Assembly (NCBI GenBank): GCA_902774925.1
Contig: CACYKE010000018.1
Location: 1-50,354 of the forward strand
Reading direction: 5' to 3'
DNA: 50,354 nucleotides
DNA from: an uncultured Prevotellaceae bacterium
GTDB taxonomy: Bacteria; Bacteroidota; Bacteroidia; Bacteroidales; Bacteroidaceae
The translations under genes and the position numbers were made by a program. Under the pieces are notes generated by a model. The model was given only the letters and a program-made list of their open reading frames with translations. It was not told the origin of the DNA and did no database searches. The number at the start of each line of letters is the position of its first letter. Position 1 is the first letter of the stretch. This document shows, one piece after another, positions 34,524-43,136 of the stretch.

Positions 34524-35840
34524 ATGAAAAAACGAATATTTGGAAGTGTCTTGGCTGGCATTTGGGCCTTTTCTGCCATGGGTCAGATTAGCAACACGCT
34601 CTCCCCATACAGCCAGTATGGCATCGGTGTGTTGGCAGATCAGTCTCAGAGTTTCAGCCGTGGTATGGCCGGCCTCTCACTTGGTGTACGCGACAGCAAA
34701 CATCCCAATGTCACCAATCCAGCCTCCTATTCTGCCGTTGACTCCCTGACCATGCTCTTTGATCTCGGTCTCTCTGGTCAGATTACCAGTTTCAAGGAGG
34801 GTGATACAAAGAGAAATGCAAAAACAGCTGATTTCGACTATGCTGTGGGTATGTTCCGGCTGCTACCGAAGGTGGGTGCCTGTTTTGGAATTATTCCTTA
34901 TTCTAATATAGGCTACAACTTCTACGATTCACAATGGATTGGTGAGCGTGCCAGTGACTATTTCAGTGGTATCGGTGACAACTACTATACCAATTCTTAT
35001 ACGGGCTCCGGTGGATTCTCACAGGCCTTCCTGGGTTTTGGTTGGGAGTTTGTAAAGGGCTTGTCCATTGGTGCCAACATATCCTATTTCTGGGGAAAAT
35101 ACGAGAAGACGGTGATTTCTACCTTCAGCGACAGCTATGCCAACACTTTGACACGTACTTATAGTGCCAATGTCAACAGCTGGAAACTCGACCTGGGTGC
35201 CCAGTGGTGGACGAACATCACTAAACAGGATCGCCTGACGATTGGTGCCACCGTAGGTATTGGCCATAAGTTGGGCGCTAATGCCAACATGGATGTCGTC
35301 AACACCAACACAAATACCAGCGTCTCTTCTACAACGAGAGATAGTGTGGCCAACGCGTTTAGCCTGCCTTATTCTTTTGGCATTGGTGCCACAGTGCTTC
35401 ATAAAAACAGTCTGACCATTGGTGCTGACTATCAGTTGCAGCTGTGGAGCAAACAGAATTTCCCCATGGTTAATTCTGTCACGAAACACTATGAGTCAGC
35501 CAGTGGCGTACTGAAAGACCGCCATAAGGTGACAGTGGGTGTTGACTGGATACCTGATGCAACGAACCGTAAATTCTTCAAACGCGTTCATTATCGCATG
35601 GGAGCCTCCTATGCTACCCCATATTATAAAATAGGTACGCATGATGGACCCAAGGAGTTGACGCTCAGTGCCGGTTTCGGACTCCCCATTGTTAACACGT
35701 GGAACAACCGCACCTCATTGAACATCAGTGCACAGTGGGTACACACTTCTGCCAAGGATTTACTGACTGAAAACACGTTCCGCATCAATATCGGATTGAC
35801 TTTCAACGAACGTTGGTTTGCAAAATGGAAGGTCGACTGA
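34524..35840 (+). CDS. predicted outer-membrane beta-barrel protein
   Basis: A 438-residue protein with a signal peptide (MKKRIFGSVLAGIWAFSAMG, then Q). The mature part opens NTLSPYSQYGIGVL and has many amphipathic beta strands with aromatic ends, consistent with a FadL/PorV-like barrel. The last strand is RINIGLTFNERWFAKWKVD. I do not recognise a specific family. Its 3' end overlaps lptC by 16 bp, and the two are probably one operon with the CNNM gene and the PpiD-like gene. No catalytic residues are expected. A role in the outer membrane is inferred from signals only. Confidence 0.75.
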   Translation: MKKRIFGSVLAGIWAFSAMGQISNTLSPYSQYGIGVLADQSQSFSRGMAGLSLGVRDSKHPNVTNPASYSAVDSLTMLFDLGLSGQITSFKEGDTKRNAKTADFDYAVGMFRLLPKVGACFGIIPYSNIGYNFYDSQWIGERASDYFSGIGDNYYTNSYTGSGGFSQAFLGFGWEFVKGLSIGANISYFWGKYEKTVISTFSDSYANTLTRTYSANVNSWKLDLGAQWWTNITKQDRLTIGATVGIGHKLGANANMDVVNTNTNTSVSSTTRDSVANAFSLPYSFGIGATVLHKNSLTIGADYQLQLWSKQNFPMVNSVTKHYESASGVLKDRHKVTVGVDWIPDATNRKFFKRVHYRMGASYATPYYKIGTHDGPKELTLSAGFGLPIVNTWNNRTSLNISAQWVHTSAKDLLTENTFRINIGLTFNERWFAKWKVD

Positions 35841-36481
35841 TTGTTTTCGGACTGTTGTTAGTGGGCTATTGTTCCTGTTCTGAAGTACAGGAACATACTG
35901 CTCCTGCCATCAATGAGCGCGACTCGGTGTCTATGATGACTAGCTATGGTGTCAACACACTCATCAGTGACTCTGGCGTCATTAAATACAAGATTGTCAC
36001 AGAACGCTGGGATGTAAACACAGTTCGTAAACCGTCTCGGTGGACGTTCGAGAAGGGCATCTTTCTCGAACAGTTTGACGAAAAGTTCCATGTCGAAGGG
36101 TATATCAATGCTGATACGGCATGGTATTATGACCAGCAGAAACTATGGGAACTCCGGGGACGTGTACATATCCGTAACGTCAATGGCCTTATATTCGACA
36201 GCGAGGAACTCTTCTGGGATGGCATCAAGCATGAATTCTATTCCAATAAGTTCTCCAAGGTGGTAACCCCTGAGCGTACCATGCAGGGTACACGTTTCCG
36301 CAGTGATGAACATATGATGCATTATGAGGTCACCAATAGCGTGGGCTCTTTCCAGTCTGAGGATATCGAAGGTAATAACAACGAACAGGCTTCTACCGGA
36401 CAGCAGACCGATTCAGTACCCCCTGCTCCTATGCGTCCTGCTGCCACTCGTAAGAAGGCTTCACCTAAACCCCCGTTCTAA
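35825..36481 (+). CDS. lptC: LPS export protein LptC, lipoprotein-like
   Basis: A 218-residue protein matching Bacteroidota LptC, which bridges the inner-membrane LptBFG and periplasmic LptA to carry LPS. The N terminus MEGRLIVFGLLLVGYCSC ends in a lipobox-like Cys, so it may be lipid-anchored. The beta-jellyroll has DSGVIKYKIVTERWDV, GIFLEQFDEKFHVEGYINADTAWYY-type strands, and LRGRVHIRNVNGLIFDSEELFWD. A Gln/Pro/Lys-rich tail (about 185-218) follows. The TTG at 35813 was rejected in favour of ATG 35825, which gives the hydrophobic start. It overlaps the preceding gene by 16 bp. Confidence 0.85.
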   Translation: MEGRLIVFGLLLVGYCSCSEVQEHTAPAINERDSVSMMTSYGVNTLISDSGVIKYKIVTERWDVNTVRKPSRWTFEKGIFLEQFDEKFHVEGYINADTAWYYDQQKLWELRGRVHIRNVNGLIFDSEELFWDGIKHEFYSNKFSKVVTPERTMQGTRFRSDEHMMHYEVTNSVGSFQSEDIEGNNNEQASTGQQTDSVPPAPMRPAATRKKASPKPPF

Positions 36482-36486
36482 CAGCA

Positions 36487-37746
36487 ATGACAAATCTCAT
36501 CATAGGACTCATCGTGTCGATGGTATTCTCGGCCTTCTTTTCTGGCATGGAGATAGCCTTTGTATCCAGCAATCGCCTGCGCGTGGAGATGGATCGCGAC
36601 AAGCATGGCCTGTCCCAGCGGGCGTTGGACGTGTTTTATAAGCGACCCAGTCATTTCATCTCCACTATGCTCGTGGGTAACAACATCGCATTGGTGATCT
36701 ATGGCATCCTCTTCGCACAGATTTTCGATGCCACACTGTTTGCTCCTTTGAGCGATGGAGGCCGTGTGACCTGTGACACACTCTTGTCAACGCTGGTAGT
36801 GCTCTTTACGGGTGAGTTCCTGCCCAAGACCATCTTCAAGTCAAATCCCAATGGCTTATTGACTTTCTTTGCCTTACCGGCATATCTGTGCTATATTCTT
36901 CTATGGCCTATTTCTCGCTTTTCCACCTTTTTGTCTCGTGGATTGCTTCGACTGGTGGGTGTCAAGATGCCCAAAGCAACTGAAGGTAAGGAGTTTACAA
37001 AGGTAGACCTGGATTATTTGGTTCAGTCCAGTATCGACAATGCCAAAGATGATGCAGAGATAGAGGATGAAGTAGAACTGTTCCATAATGCCCTCGATTT
37101 TGCGGATACAAAAGTTCGCGACTGTATGGTCCCGCGTACGGAGATTGATGCCATCGATATTGAGGATTGTACGGTCGAACAGCTCAGAAACATGTTTGTC
37201 GAGAGCGGACATTCAAAAATGATTGTCTATCGTGGTGACATCGACCATATCATTGGTTATATCCACTCCTCTGAATTGTTCAAGCATTTCACTCATATTG
37301 CTAAACATATCCAGCAGATGCCCTTTGTCCCCGAGACCATGGCAGCACGAAAACTGATGCATATCTTCTTGCAGCAGAAGAAATCCCTGGCTGTCGTTGT
37401 CGATGAATTCGGAGGTACGAGTGGTATCGTCTCTCTGGAGGATATTGTGGAGGAGATCACCGGCGATATCGAGGACGAGCACGACAACCAGAAATATGTC
37501 GCTAAACAATTGGCGGATGGTGACTATATGCTCTCTGCACGACTGGAGATAGAAAAGGTCAACGAACTGTTTGGCTTGGAACTCCCCGAGAGCGATGATT
37601 ATATGACGGTAGGTGGACTTATCCTGCATGAATATCAGTCATTCCCGAAATTGAACGAAGTCGTACAAATTGGACGTTTCCAGTTTAAAATAGTAAAGAA
37701 TACCATGACAAAAATCGAGTTGGTAAGGCTAAAAGTCATGCAATAA
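36487..37746 (+). CDS. CNNM/CorC-type membrane protein (hemolysin family)
   Basis: A 419-residue paralogue of the gldE product. The N-terminal DUF21/CNNM membrane region (about 1-185) opens NLIIGLIVSMVFSAFFSGMEIAFVSSNRLR. The CBS pair (about 200-325) includes VRDCMVPRTEIDAI and FGGTSGIVSLEDIVEEITGD. The CorC_HlyC domain finishes the protein. The family is linked to Mg2+/Co2+ transport or export. It begins 5 nt after lptC and precedes the PpiD-like gene, an order often seen in Bacteroidales. The hemolysin name is historical. Confidence 0.9.
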   Translation: MTNLIIGLIVSMVFSAFFSGMEIAFVSSNRLRVEMDRDKHGLSQRALDVFYKRPSHFISTMLVGNNIALVIYGILFAQIFDATLFAPLSDGGRVTCDTLLSTLVVLFTGEFLPKTIFKSNPNGLLTFFALPAYLCYILLWPISRFSTFLSRGLLRLVGVKMPKATEGKEFTKVDLDYLVQSSIDNAKDDAEIEDEVELFHNALDFADTKVRDCMVPRTEIDAIDIEDCTVEQLRNMFVESGHSKMIVYRGDIDHIIGYIHSSELFKHFTHIAKHIQQMPFVPETMAARKLMHIFLQQKKSLAVVVDEFGGTSGIVSLEDIVEEITGDIEDEHDNQKYVAKQLADGDYMLSARLEIEKVNELFGLELPESDDYMTVGGLILHEYQSFPKLNEVVQIGRFQFKIVKNTMTKIELVRLKVMQ

Positions 37747-37766
37747 CCTAAATTCCCCTGCAAAAA

Positions 37767-37798
37767 TTTGCTCAATTCAAAGAAAATGAGTAATTTTG
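37767..37798 (+). promoter_or_regulatory. promoter (-33 TTTG, -7 TAATTTTG) of the PpiD-like gene
   Basis: TTTG at 37767-37770 and TAATTTTG at 37791-37798 have 20 nt between them. The ATG lies at 37850 after an A/T-rich leader. Confidence 0.8.
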
Positions 37799-37849
37799 CA
37801 CGCCAAAATGGATTTTATCGAAAATATAAATAAAAAATAAATATTAACA

Positions 37850-39985
37850 ATGGCAGCAATTGGAAAAATCAGAAGCTGGGGACCAGTACTCGCTACAGTG
37901 ATTGGTCTGGCCCTTTTTGCATTCATTGCCGAGGAGATGTTCCGCTCTTGCGAAGCTACAAGCAATGAGCGTCGTCAACAGGTCGGCGAAGTGTTAGGTA
38001 AGAAAATCTCAGTACAGGACTTCCAGTCTCTTGTTGACGAATATCAGGATGTCATCAAGATGACGCAGGGCCGTGACAACCTTTCTGAGGAAGAACTCAA
38101 TCAGGTGAAGGATCAGGTATGGCAGCAGTTTGTCAACAATACCATCATGGAGAATGAAGCCGCTAAGTTGGGTCTGACAGTGACCGACGAGGAACTGCAG
38201 AACGTGCTCAAGGCTGGTACGAACCCGATGCTCATGCAGACTCCTTTCGTCAATAAGGAGACAGGTCGTTTCGATGTGACACAGCTCACCAAGTTCCTGG
38301 CTGATTACAAGAAGGCACAGCAGACTCCTGAAGTTGCTGAGCAGTATCAGCGCGTTTATAATTACTGGAAATTCGTTGAGAAGCAGCTTCGCGACAACCT
38401 GCTGGGGCAGAAGTACCAGACACTGCTCGCTCAGTGCTTGTTCTCTAACCCCATCTCTGCTAAGATGGCATTTGCCGGTCAGAACGAGGAGAGTGACATC
38501 CTGCTGGCAGCCATTCCTTACTCTACCATCAAGGATAACGAGGTGGAAGTGACGGATGCAGACCTGAAGGCTATGTATGATAGCAAGAAGGAGATGTTCA
38601 AGCAGTATGTTGAGAGCCGCGATATCAAGTATGTTGATTTCCAGGTGGTACCCTCTGCTGCTGACCGCACTGAACTCATGAAGTCTATGAATGATGCCAA
38701 GACACAGCTCGAGGCTGGCATGACACCTGCTGAGGTCGTGCGCAAGGCACAGTCAACACTTCCCTATCAGGGCTTTGCAGTAAGTCGTGCTTCACTGCCT
38801 ACTGACATCGCTGCTCAGATTGATTCTATGCAGGTTGGTCAGGTGTCAAAGGTCTTCGAGACACGTTTCGATAATACCCTCAATGTGCTGAAGTACGTGG
38901 CCAAGGTACAGCTGCCCGACTCTGTGGAGTATCGTCAGATTCAGGTCGGTGGTGAGACTGCTGAGGAGGCTCACAAGCGTGCTGACAGCATCTATACCGC
39001 ACTGAAGGGTGGTGCAGACTTCGAGGCTTTGGCTAAGAAGTATGGCCAGACTGCTGAGAAACAGTGGCTCACCTCTCAGATGTATGAGCGTATGACCACT
39101 CCCGATGCTGACACCAAGGAGTATCTCACTGCCTTGACAACATTGGGCGTTAACGAGCTGAAGAATCTCGAACTCACTCAGGGTAACCTGATTTTCCAGG
39201 TAACCGATCGTAAGAATATGATTGACAAGTTCGAAGTGGCAGTCATTAAGCGCACCATCGATTTCTCAAAGGATACTTATTCACAGGCTTACAACAACTT
39301 CAGCCAGTATGTCAGCGAAAACAAGACGCTCGAGGAACTGGAGAAGAATGCCGCTAAGTTCGGTTATACCGTTCAGGAGCATAAGGACCTCTATAATTCT
39401 GAGCATACTGTTGCCGGTCTGCGTTCTACACGCGATGCCATGAAGTGGATCTTCGATGCTAAGGTTGGTGAGGTTTCTCCGCTTTATGAGTGTGGCAACA
39501 ATGACCACCTGCTGGTCATCGCACTCACCAAGGTACATCCTGAGGGCTATCGTGACTTGGCTGATGTCGAGGATATGGTGAAGCCTGAGGTCATCCGTGA
39601 CAAGAAGTTCGAGAAGGCTGCTGCTAAACTGGCTGGTGTGAAGAGCATTGCTGATGCGCAGGCCAAGGGTGCTGTGATCGATAGTGTTCGTCAGATTACC
39701 TTCGCTGCTCCTGTATTCGTTCAGGCTGCTGGTGCCAGCGAACCCGTACTCAGTGGTGCTGTGGCATCTATGAAGGCTGGTCAGTTCTCTGCTGCTCCCA
39801 TCAAGGGTAATGGCGCTGCCTATGTCTTCCAGGTGTTGGCTAAGAAAGAGCGTGAGGGTGCAAAGTTCGATGCTAAGCAGCAGATGTCTCAGCTGCAGCA
39901 GCGTGCACTTCAGGCTGCAAGCCGTTTCATGAACGAGCTCTACTTCAAGGCGAACGTCAAAGATAATCGCTACCTCTTCTTCTAA
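37850..39985 (+). CDS. ppiD: PpiD/SurA-like peptidylprolyl isomerase
   Basis: A 711-residue periplasmic foldase anchored by one N-terminal helix (VLATVIGLALFAFIAEEMF). A SurA_N-like region (about 45-220) has VGEVLGKKISVQDFQSLVDEYQ and VTDEELQNVLKAG. A parvulin-type PPIase region is likely in 330-460: VEYRQIQVGGETAEEAHKRADSIYTALKGGADFEALAKKYGQ. A second, more diverged rotamase-like part follows. PpiD members assist outer-membrane protein folding at the Sec exit. It has its own promoter, and the tRNA-Arg gene starts 12 nt after its stop. Confidence 0.88.
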   Translation: MAAIGKIRSWGPVLATVIGLALFAFIAEEMFRSCEATSNERRQQVGEVLGKKISVQDFQSLVDEYQDVIKMTQGRDNLSEEELNQVKDQVWQQFVNNTIMENEAAKLGLTVTDEELQNVLKAGTNPMLMQTPFVNKETGRFDVTQLTKFLADYKKAQQTPEVAEQYQRVYNYWKFVEKQLRDNLLGQKYQTLLAQCLFSNPISAKMAFAGQNEESDILLAAIPYSTIKDNEVEVTDADLKAMYDSKKEMFKQYVESRDIKYVDFQVVPSAADRTELMKSMNDAKTQLEAGMTPAEVVRKAQSTLPYQGFAVSRASLPTDIAAQIDSMQVGQVSKVFETRFDNTLNVLKYVAKVQLPDSVEYRQIQVGGETAEEAHKRADSIYTALKGGADFEALAKKYGQTAEKQWLTSQMYERMTTPDADTKEYLTALTTLGVNELKNLELTQGNLIFQVTDRKNMIDKFEVAVIKRTIDFSKDTYSQAYNNFSQYVSENKTLEELEKNAAKFGYTVQEHKDLYNSEHTVAGLRSTRDAMKWIFDAKVGEVSPLYECGNNDHLLVIALTKVHPEGYRDLADVEDMVKPEVIRDKKFEKAAAKLAGVKSIADAQAKGAVIDSVRQITFAAPVFVQAAGASEPVLSGAVASMKAGQFSAAPIKGNGAAYVFQVLAKKEREGAKFDAKQQMSQLQQRALQAASRFMNELYFKANVKDNRYLFF

Positions 39986-39997
39986 GGAGAGGGGTTT

Positions 39998-40071
39998 GGT
40001 TCCGTAGCTCAGCTGGATAGAGCAACAGCCTTCTAAGCTGTGGGTCTCGGGTTCGAATCCCGACGGGATCA
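39998..40071 (+). tRNA. tRNA-Arg (TCT)
   Basis: Class I tRNA of 74 nt. The acceptor GGTTCCG (39998-40004) pairs with CGGGATC (40064-40070), with discriminator A40071. The anticodon loop CTTCTAA gives anticodon TCT. It lies 12 nt after the PpiD-like stop and is followed at once by a terminator, so it may be processed from the same transcript. Confidence 0.95.
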
Positions 40072-40073
40072 CA

Positions 40074-40136
40074 AAATCAGAAAAACCTACAAGATGGAAA
40101 GTTTACTTTCAACATCTCGGAGGTTTTTTCTGATTT
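40074..40136 (+). terminator. long hairpin terminator after tRNA-Arg
   Basis: AAATCAGAAAAACCT (40074-40088) pairs with AGGTTTTTTCTGATTT (40121-40136), with a further inner stem around AGATG/CATCT. The stem carries a T-run on its 3' arm. It follows tRNA-Arg directly and would end the PpiD-tRNA transcript. Confidence 0.8.
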
Positions 40137-40163
40137 CGTAGGATGGCTGGCGCCAGCCTAAGG

Positions 40164-40360
40164 GATCGACGAAGTCAATTCCGACATGATCCCGAAGGGA
40201 TTCGTGATCGACGAAGTCAATTCCGACATGATCCCGAAGGGATTCGTGATCGACGAAGTCAATTCCGACGGGATCCCGAAGGGATTCGTGATCGACGAAG
40301 TCAATTCCGACATGATCCCGAAGGGATTCGTAATCGACGAAGTCAATTCCGACATGATCG
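40164..40360. repeat. 42-bp tandem repeat array downstream of tRNA-Arg
   Basis: Four full units and one partial unit start at 40164, 40206, 40248, 40290 and 40332, with only a few substitutions. Each unit contains the small hairpin ATCCC-GAA-GGGAT. Unit 3 has AATTCCGACGGGATC (40261-40275), 14 of 15 identical to the tRNA-Arg 3' end (40056-40070). The array is open in several frames on both strands because 42 is a multiple of 3. It ends just before the transglycosylase start. Confidence 0.95.
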
Positions 40361-40364
40361 TAAT

Positions 40365-41507
40365 ATGAAATACGCTATATCGTTAATCATTGTCTTCGCT
40401 TTCTGCTGTTGCCAGCAGAAGCAACAGGAACCTGTGGTGACACCATGGGGTCAGATTACTGATACCATTCCTACCGACGATGATTTCGATCTCGATGCCA
40501 TTCAGCGCAATGGCGAACTCATAGCACTCACACTGACGGGTCCTGAGACCTATTACGACTACCATGGACGCCATCTGGGTACCCAGTATATGCTGGCCCA
40601 GCGTTTTGCTGACAAGATTGGTGTTATGTTGCGTATGGAGGTATGCCGTGACTCAGCAGAGATGCTCCAGCGCCTGAATGACGGTGAGGCTGACCTCATC
40701 TGCTATCCCATGCGTCATCATAAGGATAGCATCGGATGGCTTGTGGGAACTGATAAGGAGGATCTCTCGCGAGAACTTGCTGTATGGTATCACCCTTCAC
40801 TGGTCGATTCTGTCAAGAAGGAGGAGGAATTCCTCCTGTCATCGCGTTCTGTCAAACGTCGTGTGTTCTCTCCCATGCTCAATAGGGCAGGGGGTGTCAT
40901 CTCTCATTACGATGGCTTCTTCCAGCGTTATGCTTCAACCATCCGTTGGGACTGGCGTCTGATGGCGGCACAATGTTATCAGGAATCGACCTTTGACCCA
41001 CAGGCTCGTTCGTGGGCGGGTGCCTGTGGCCTGATGCAGATTATGCCGGGAACGGCAGACCATTTGGGACTGCCTCGTGCTAACATCTATGATCCGGAAC
41101 AGAACATCGCTGCTGCAGCGAAATACCTGGGTGAACTGGATCGTAACTTCTCGGACATTCCCGAACGTTCAGAACGTACGAAATTCGTATTGGCAGCATA
41201 TAATGGCGGGCATTTCCATATTCGCGATGCCATGGCTCTGGCCCGTAAGCATGGCAAGAATGCAGTCCATTGGCGCGAGGTGGAGCCTTATGTGCTGGGA
41301 CTCAGCAAACCGGAATACTACAACGATCCCGTGGTCAAATATGGCTATATGCGTGGTTCTGAGACGGTGGACTATGTCCGCAAGATCCATGAACGATGGA
41401 ATGGCTACCGGGGTGTCAAGACGGTCCGAAGCAGTGTGACGGTCAATGGCACGCCCCAAAAAGCCAAGCGCGAACGCAAGAAAAAATACCAAATCCAGGC
41501 TGACTAA
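40365..41507 (+). CDS. MltF-like membrane-bound lytic transglycosylase
   Basis: A 380-residue predicted lipoprotein: MKYAISLIIVFAFCCCQQ, with lipid attachment at a Cys of the CCC. The first part (about 40-175) is a solute-binding-protein-3-like domain (ALTLTGPETYYDYHGRHLGTQY, LNDGEADLICYPM). The second is an SLT domain (about 205-330) with the catalytic Glu in CYQESTFDP and the motifs GLMQIMPGTA and YNGG. MltF-type enzymes cleave peptidoglycan to 1,6-anhydro products. The frame is open back to 40143 only because the 42-bp repeats lack stops. ATG 40365 starts the signal sequence. Confidence 0.88.
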   Translation: MKYAISLIIVFAFCCCQQKQQEPVVTPWGQITDTIPTDDDFDLDAIQRNGELIALTLTGPETYYDYHGRHLGTQYMLAQRFADKIGVMLRMEVCRDSAEMLQRLNDGEADLICYPMRHHKDSIGWLVGTDKEDLSRELAVWYHPSLVDSVKKEEEFLLSSRSVKRRVFSPMLNRAGGVISHYDGFFQRYASTIRWDWRLMAAQCYQESTFDPQARSWAGACGLMQIMPGTADHLGLPRANIYDPEQNIAAAAKYLGELDRNFSDIPERSERTKFVLAAYNGGHFHIRDAMALARKHGKNAVHWREVEPYVLGLSKPEYYNDPVVKYGYMRGSETVDYVRKIHERWNGYRGVKTVRSSVTVNGTPQKAKRERKKKYQIQAD

Positions 41508-41515
41508 CGCGAACT

Positions 41516-41543
41516 ATTCGTTAGATTCGTGTCATTCGTGTTC
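41516..41543. repeat. 9-bp word array (ATTCGTGTN) between convergent genes
   Basis: Three tandem nonamers (ATTCGTTAG, ATTCGTGTC, ATTCGTGTT) fill the 24-bp gap between the transglycosylase stop and the GT2 stop and run slightly into the GT2 3' end. Confidence 0.65.
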
Positions 41544-42395
41544 TTGAGAAAAGAATCCGAGTTTGTACAATTTGAAGACCAATAGGGAAGGGTGGTGCCC
41601 CACAAGGTTCTGCCTTTCCAGCCCTCCGAAAAGCTTGTGCCACAGACGAAGGGGACCCTGGGGCAGATGCGAAATAGTATGAAGCAGTCTGGAATAACCC
41701 TTCAGCTCCTCACGGAAGGTATGGAGCGTTCGTAAGCCTTCTTCAGTTTTCCGTACAAAGGCCTCATTATCCTCAAACACTTCGAAACTCAGGGGATTGT
41801 CAATGTGCGTGATGGGGATTCCTGCCTGTTGCATGGCCTTGCCAAACAACACATCCTCATAGCCGTAATAGCGGAAGCGCTCATCGAAGGGATGCTGCAA
41901 CATCAACTCCCGCTCAATCATAAAATTAGCCGTATGGAAGTCCTGATAGGGCGATTGCTGGCGCTTCTCCAGCGTATGTTCCTGTTCAGCGGCTTTCTCG
42001 TATAGTGAACGGAGATTGCCTGGGATGATGTTTCCTATCACGACACCACCATCCACAATGGCGGCTCCTGCTGTTTCTGCATAGCGCCTGACATAGTCCT
42101 CCCTGCACATCACCATATCACTGTCGATAAATACCAGCCAGGGATACTTTGCCTGTTGGGCCAGGAAATTCCTGATGGCTGCACGGCCTTGGTTTTCCGC
42201 TTGCTCTATCAGTCTGCACTGGGACAGCCCGTTGATTTGTCTGTTCTCCTCCACTACCGCTTTGTCTGTTGAACCGTCATCAGCAACGATGATCTCATAG
42301 CCAATGCCCAAAACTTCAGCTTGGTCGTGCAACATAGTGACTAAGGTAGTACATCTATCGTTGAACGTAGGGATTAAAACAGACAAATTCTTCAT
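41532..42395 (-). CDS. family 2 glycosyltransferase
   Basis: A 287-residue GT-A enzyme. It begins MKNLSVLIPTFNDRCTTLV, has ADDGSTD for nucleotide binding, DSD in FIDSDMVMC for metal, and GYEDVLFGK in the acceptor region. The C-terminal third is helical with many aromatic residues (YGYEDVLFG to LVFKLYKLGFF), perhaps for membrane association. It stands alone, separated from the other GT cluster by 17 kb. The donor and acceptor are unknown. A 7-bp word array lies between it and the divergent lipoprotein gene. Confidence 0.88.
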   Translation of the reverse strand: MKNLSVLIPTFNDRCTTLVTMLHDQAEVLGIGYEIIVADDGSTDKAVVEENRQINGLSQCRLIEQAENQGRAAIRNFLAQQAKYPWLVFIDSDMVMCREDYVRRYAETAGAAIVDGGVVIGNIIPGNLRSLYEKAAEQEHTLEKRQQSPYQDFHTANFMIERELMLQHPFDERFRYYGYEDVLFGKAMQQAGIPITHIDNPLSFEVFEDNEAFVRKTEEGLRTLHTFREELKGYSRLLHTISHLPQGPLRLWHKLFGGLERQNLVGHHPSLLVFKLYKLGFFSQEHE

Positions 42396-42428
42396 TTTTT
42401 GCTATTTTGCGTACAAAATTACGAAAAA

Positions 42429-42459
42429 GTTGAGAGTTGAGAGTTGAAAGTTGAGAGTT
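42429..42459. repeat. 7-bp word array (GTTGAGA) between divergent genes
   Basis: Four exact or near-exact tandem heptads (GTTGAGA, GTTGAGA, GTTGAAA, GTTGAGA) lie immediately upstream of the -7 box of the lipoprotein gene, at the place where its -33 box should be. Confidence 0.8.
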
Positions 42460-42465
42460 TTTTTG

Positions 42466-42473
42466 TATTTTTG
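42466..42473 (+). promoter_or_regulatory. -7 promoter element of the lipoprotein gene
   Basis: This reads TATTTTTG, 18 nt before the ATG at 42492. It sits directly after the GTTGAGA array. Confidence 0.6.
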
Positions 42474-42491
42474 CGCAAAAATACGAAAACA

Positions 42492-43130
42492 ATGAAAAAA
42501 ATATTGTTTATTGTTTGCTGTTTGTTGTTTATTTCTTTTTTGACAGGATGTAAAAAAAAGAAAGATGCAGCATACTATATGGAGATGGTTGACAGCATCC
42601 GCAAGGCAGAGACAGTGAAGGATATCCAGCAGAAGGCTGGCATCTACGACAATCCTGTCGATGCATGGTTCGACACCCTGGCCATTCATACCTTGCCCAT
42701 CAAATCTGCTGGTAGTGACATCGGACTGATAGGCCATTTCGTGGCTGTGCCTATGACGATGAACGAAAATTTTGGCTATCCTGTCAGTGCACACCTGAAG
42801 GCGCTGGCACTGCCCACTGCTTATCGCAGGTCGGTCATCTTGCTGGCAGAGATGGTTGACTCTATCACCCCGCGTCTTTATCTCTATACGATGGACTCCA
42901 AACACCAGCCCATCGATCAGCTGTGTATCTACCAACAGAAGGATGCCAACCACGTGGAGGACTTGGGCCAAACCACCATGGAGTATTATATCACCACGAA
43001 ATACGAAATCACACTTCTCACCTTCTATCAGTCTCACGATCAAGAACAGAAACCCGAGTTGATCAACTCCCGCCGCTATATCATCAACCGTGATGCCCTC
43101 TTTGAAGAAACAATCATTGAGTTAGAGTAA
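42492..43130 (+). CDS. predicted lipoprotein of unknown family
   Basis: A 212-residue predicted lipoprotein: a hydrophobic signal (IVCCLLFISFL) ends in the lipobox LTGC, followed by Lys-rich residues. The mature region has AAYYMEMVDSIRKAETVKD, then mixed alpha/beta sequence with several Tyr-rich segments (RLYLYTMDSKHQP, MEYYITTKYEITLLTFYQSHD). I do not recognise a domain. The 48-nt upstream in-frame extension from 42444 crosses the promoter box, so ATG 42492 is chosen. The MITE-like hairpin block starts 7 nt after its stop. Confidence 0.75.
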   Translation: MKKILFIVCCLLFISFLTGCKKKKDAAYYMEMVDSIRKAETVKDIQQKAGIYDNPVDAWFDTLAIHTLPIKSAGSDIGLIGHFVAVPMTMNENFGYPVSAHLKALALPTAYRRSVILLAEMVDSITPRLYLYTMDSKHQPIDQLCIYQQKDANHVEDLGQTTMEYYITTKYEITLLTFYQSHDQEQKPELINSRRYIINRDALFEETIIELE

Positions 43131-43136
43131 ACTCAA

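Noticed and set aside
40164-40360. A CRISPR array from the regular 42-bp repeats
   Set aside because: The units are directly adjacent without spacers, and no cas gene is present.
40143-40364. An N-terminal extension of the MltF-like protein made of 14-residue repeats
   Set aside because: The extension is open only because the 42-bp repeat has no stops in several frames. The signal peptide and lipobox start at 40365.
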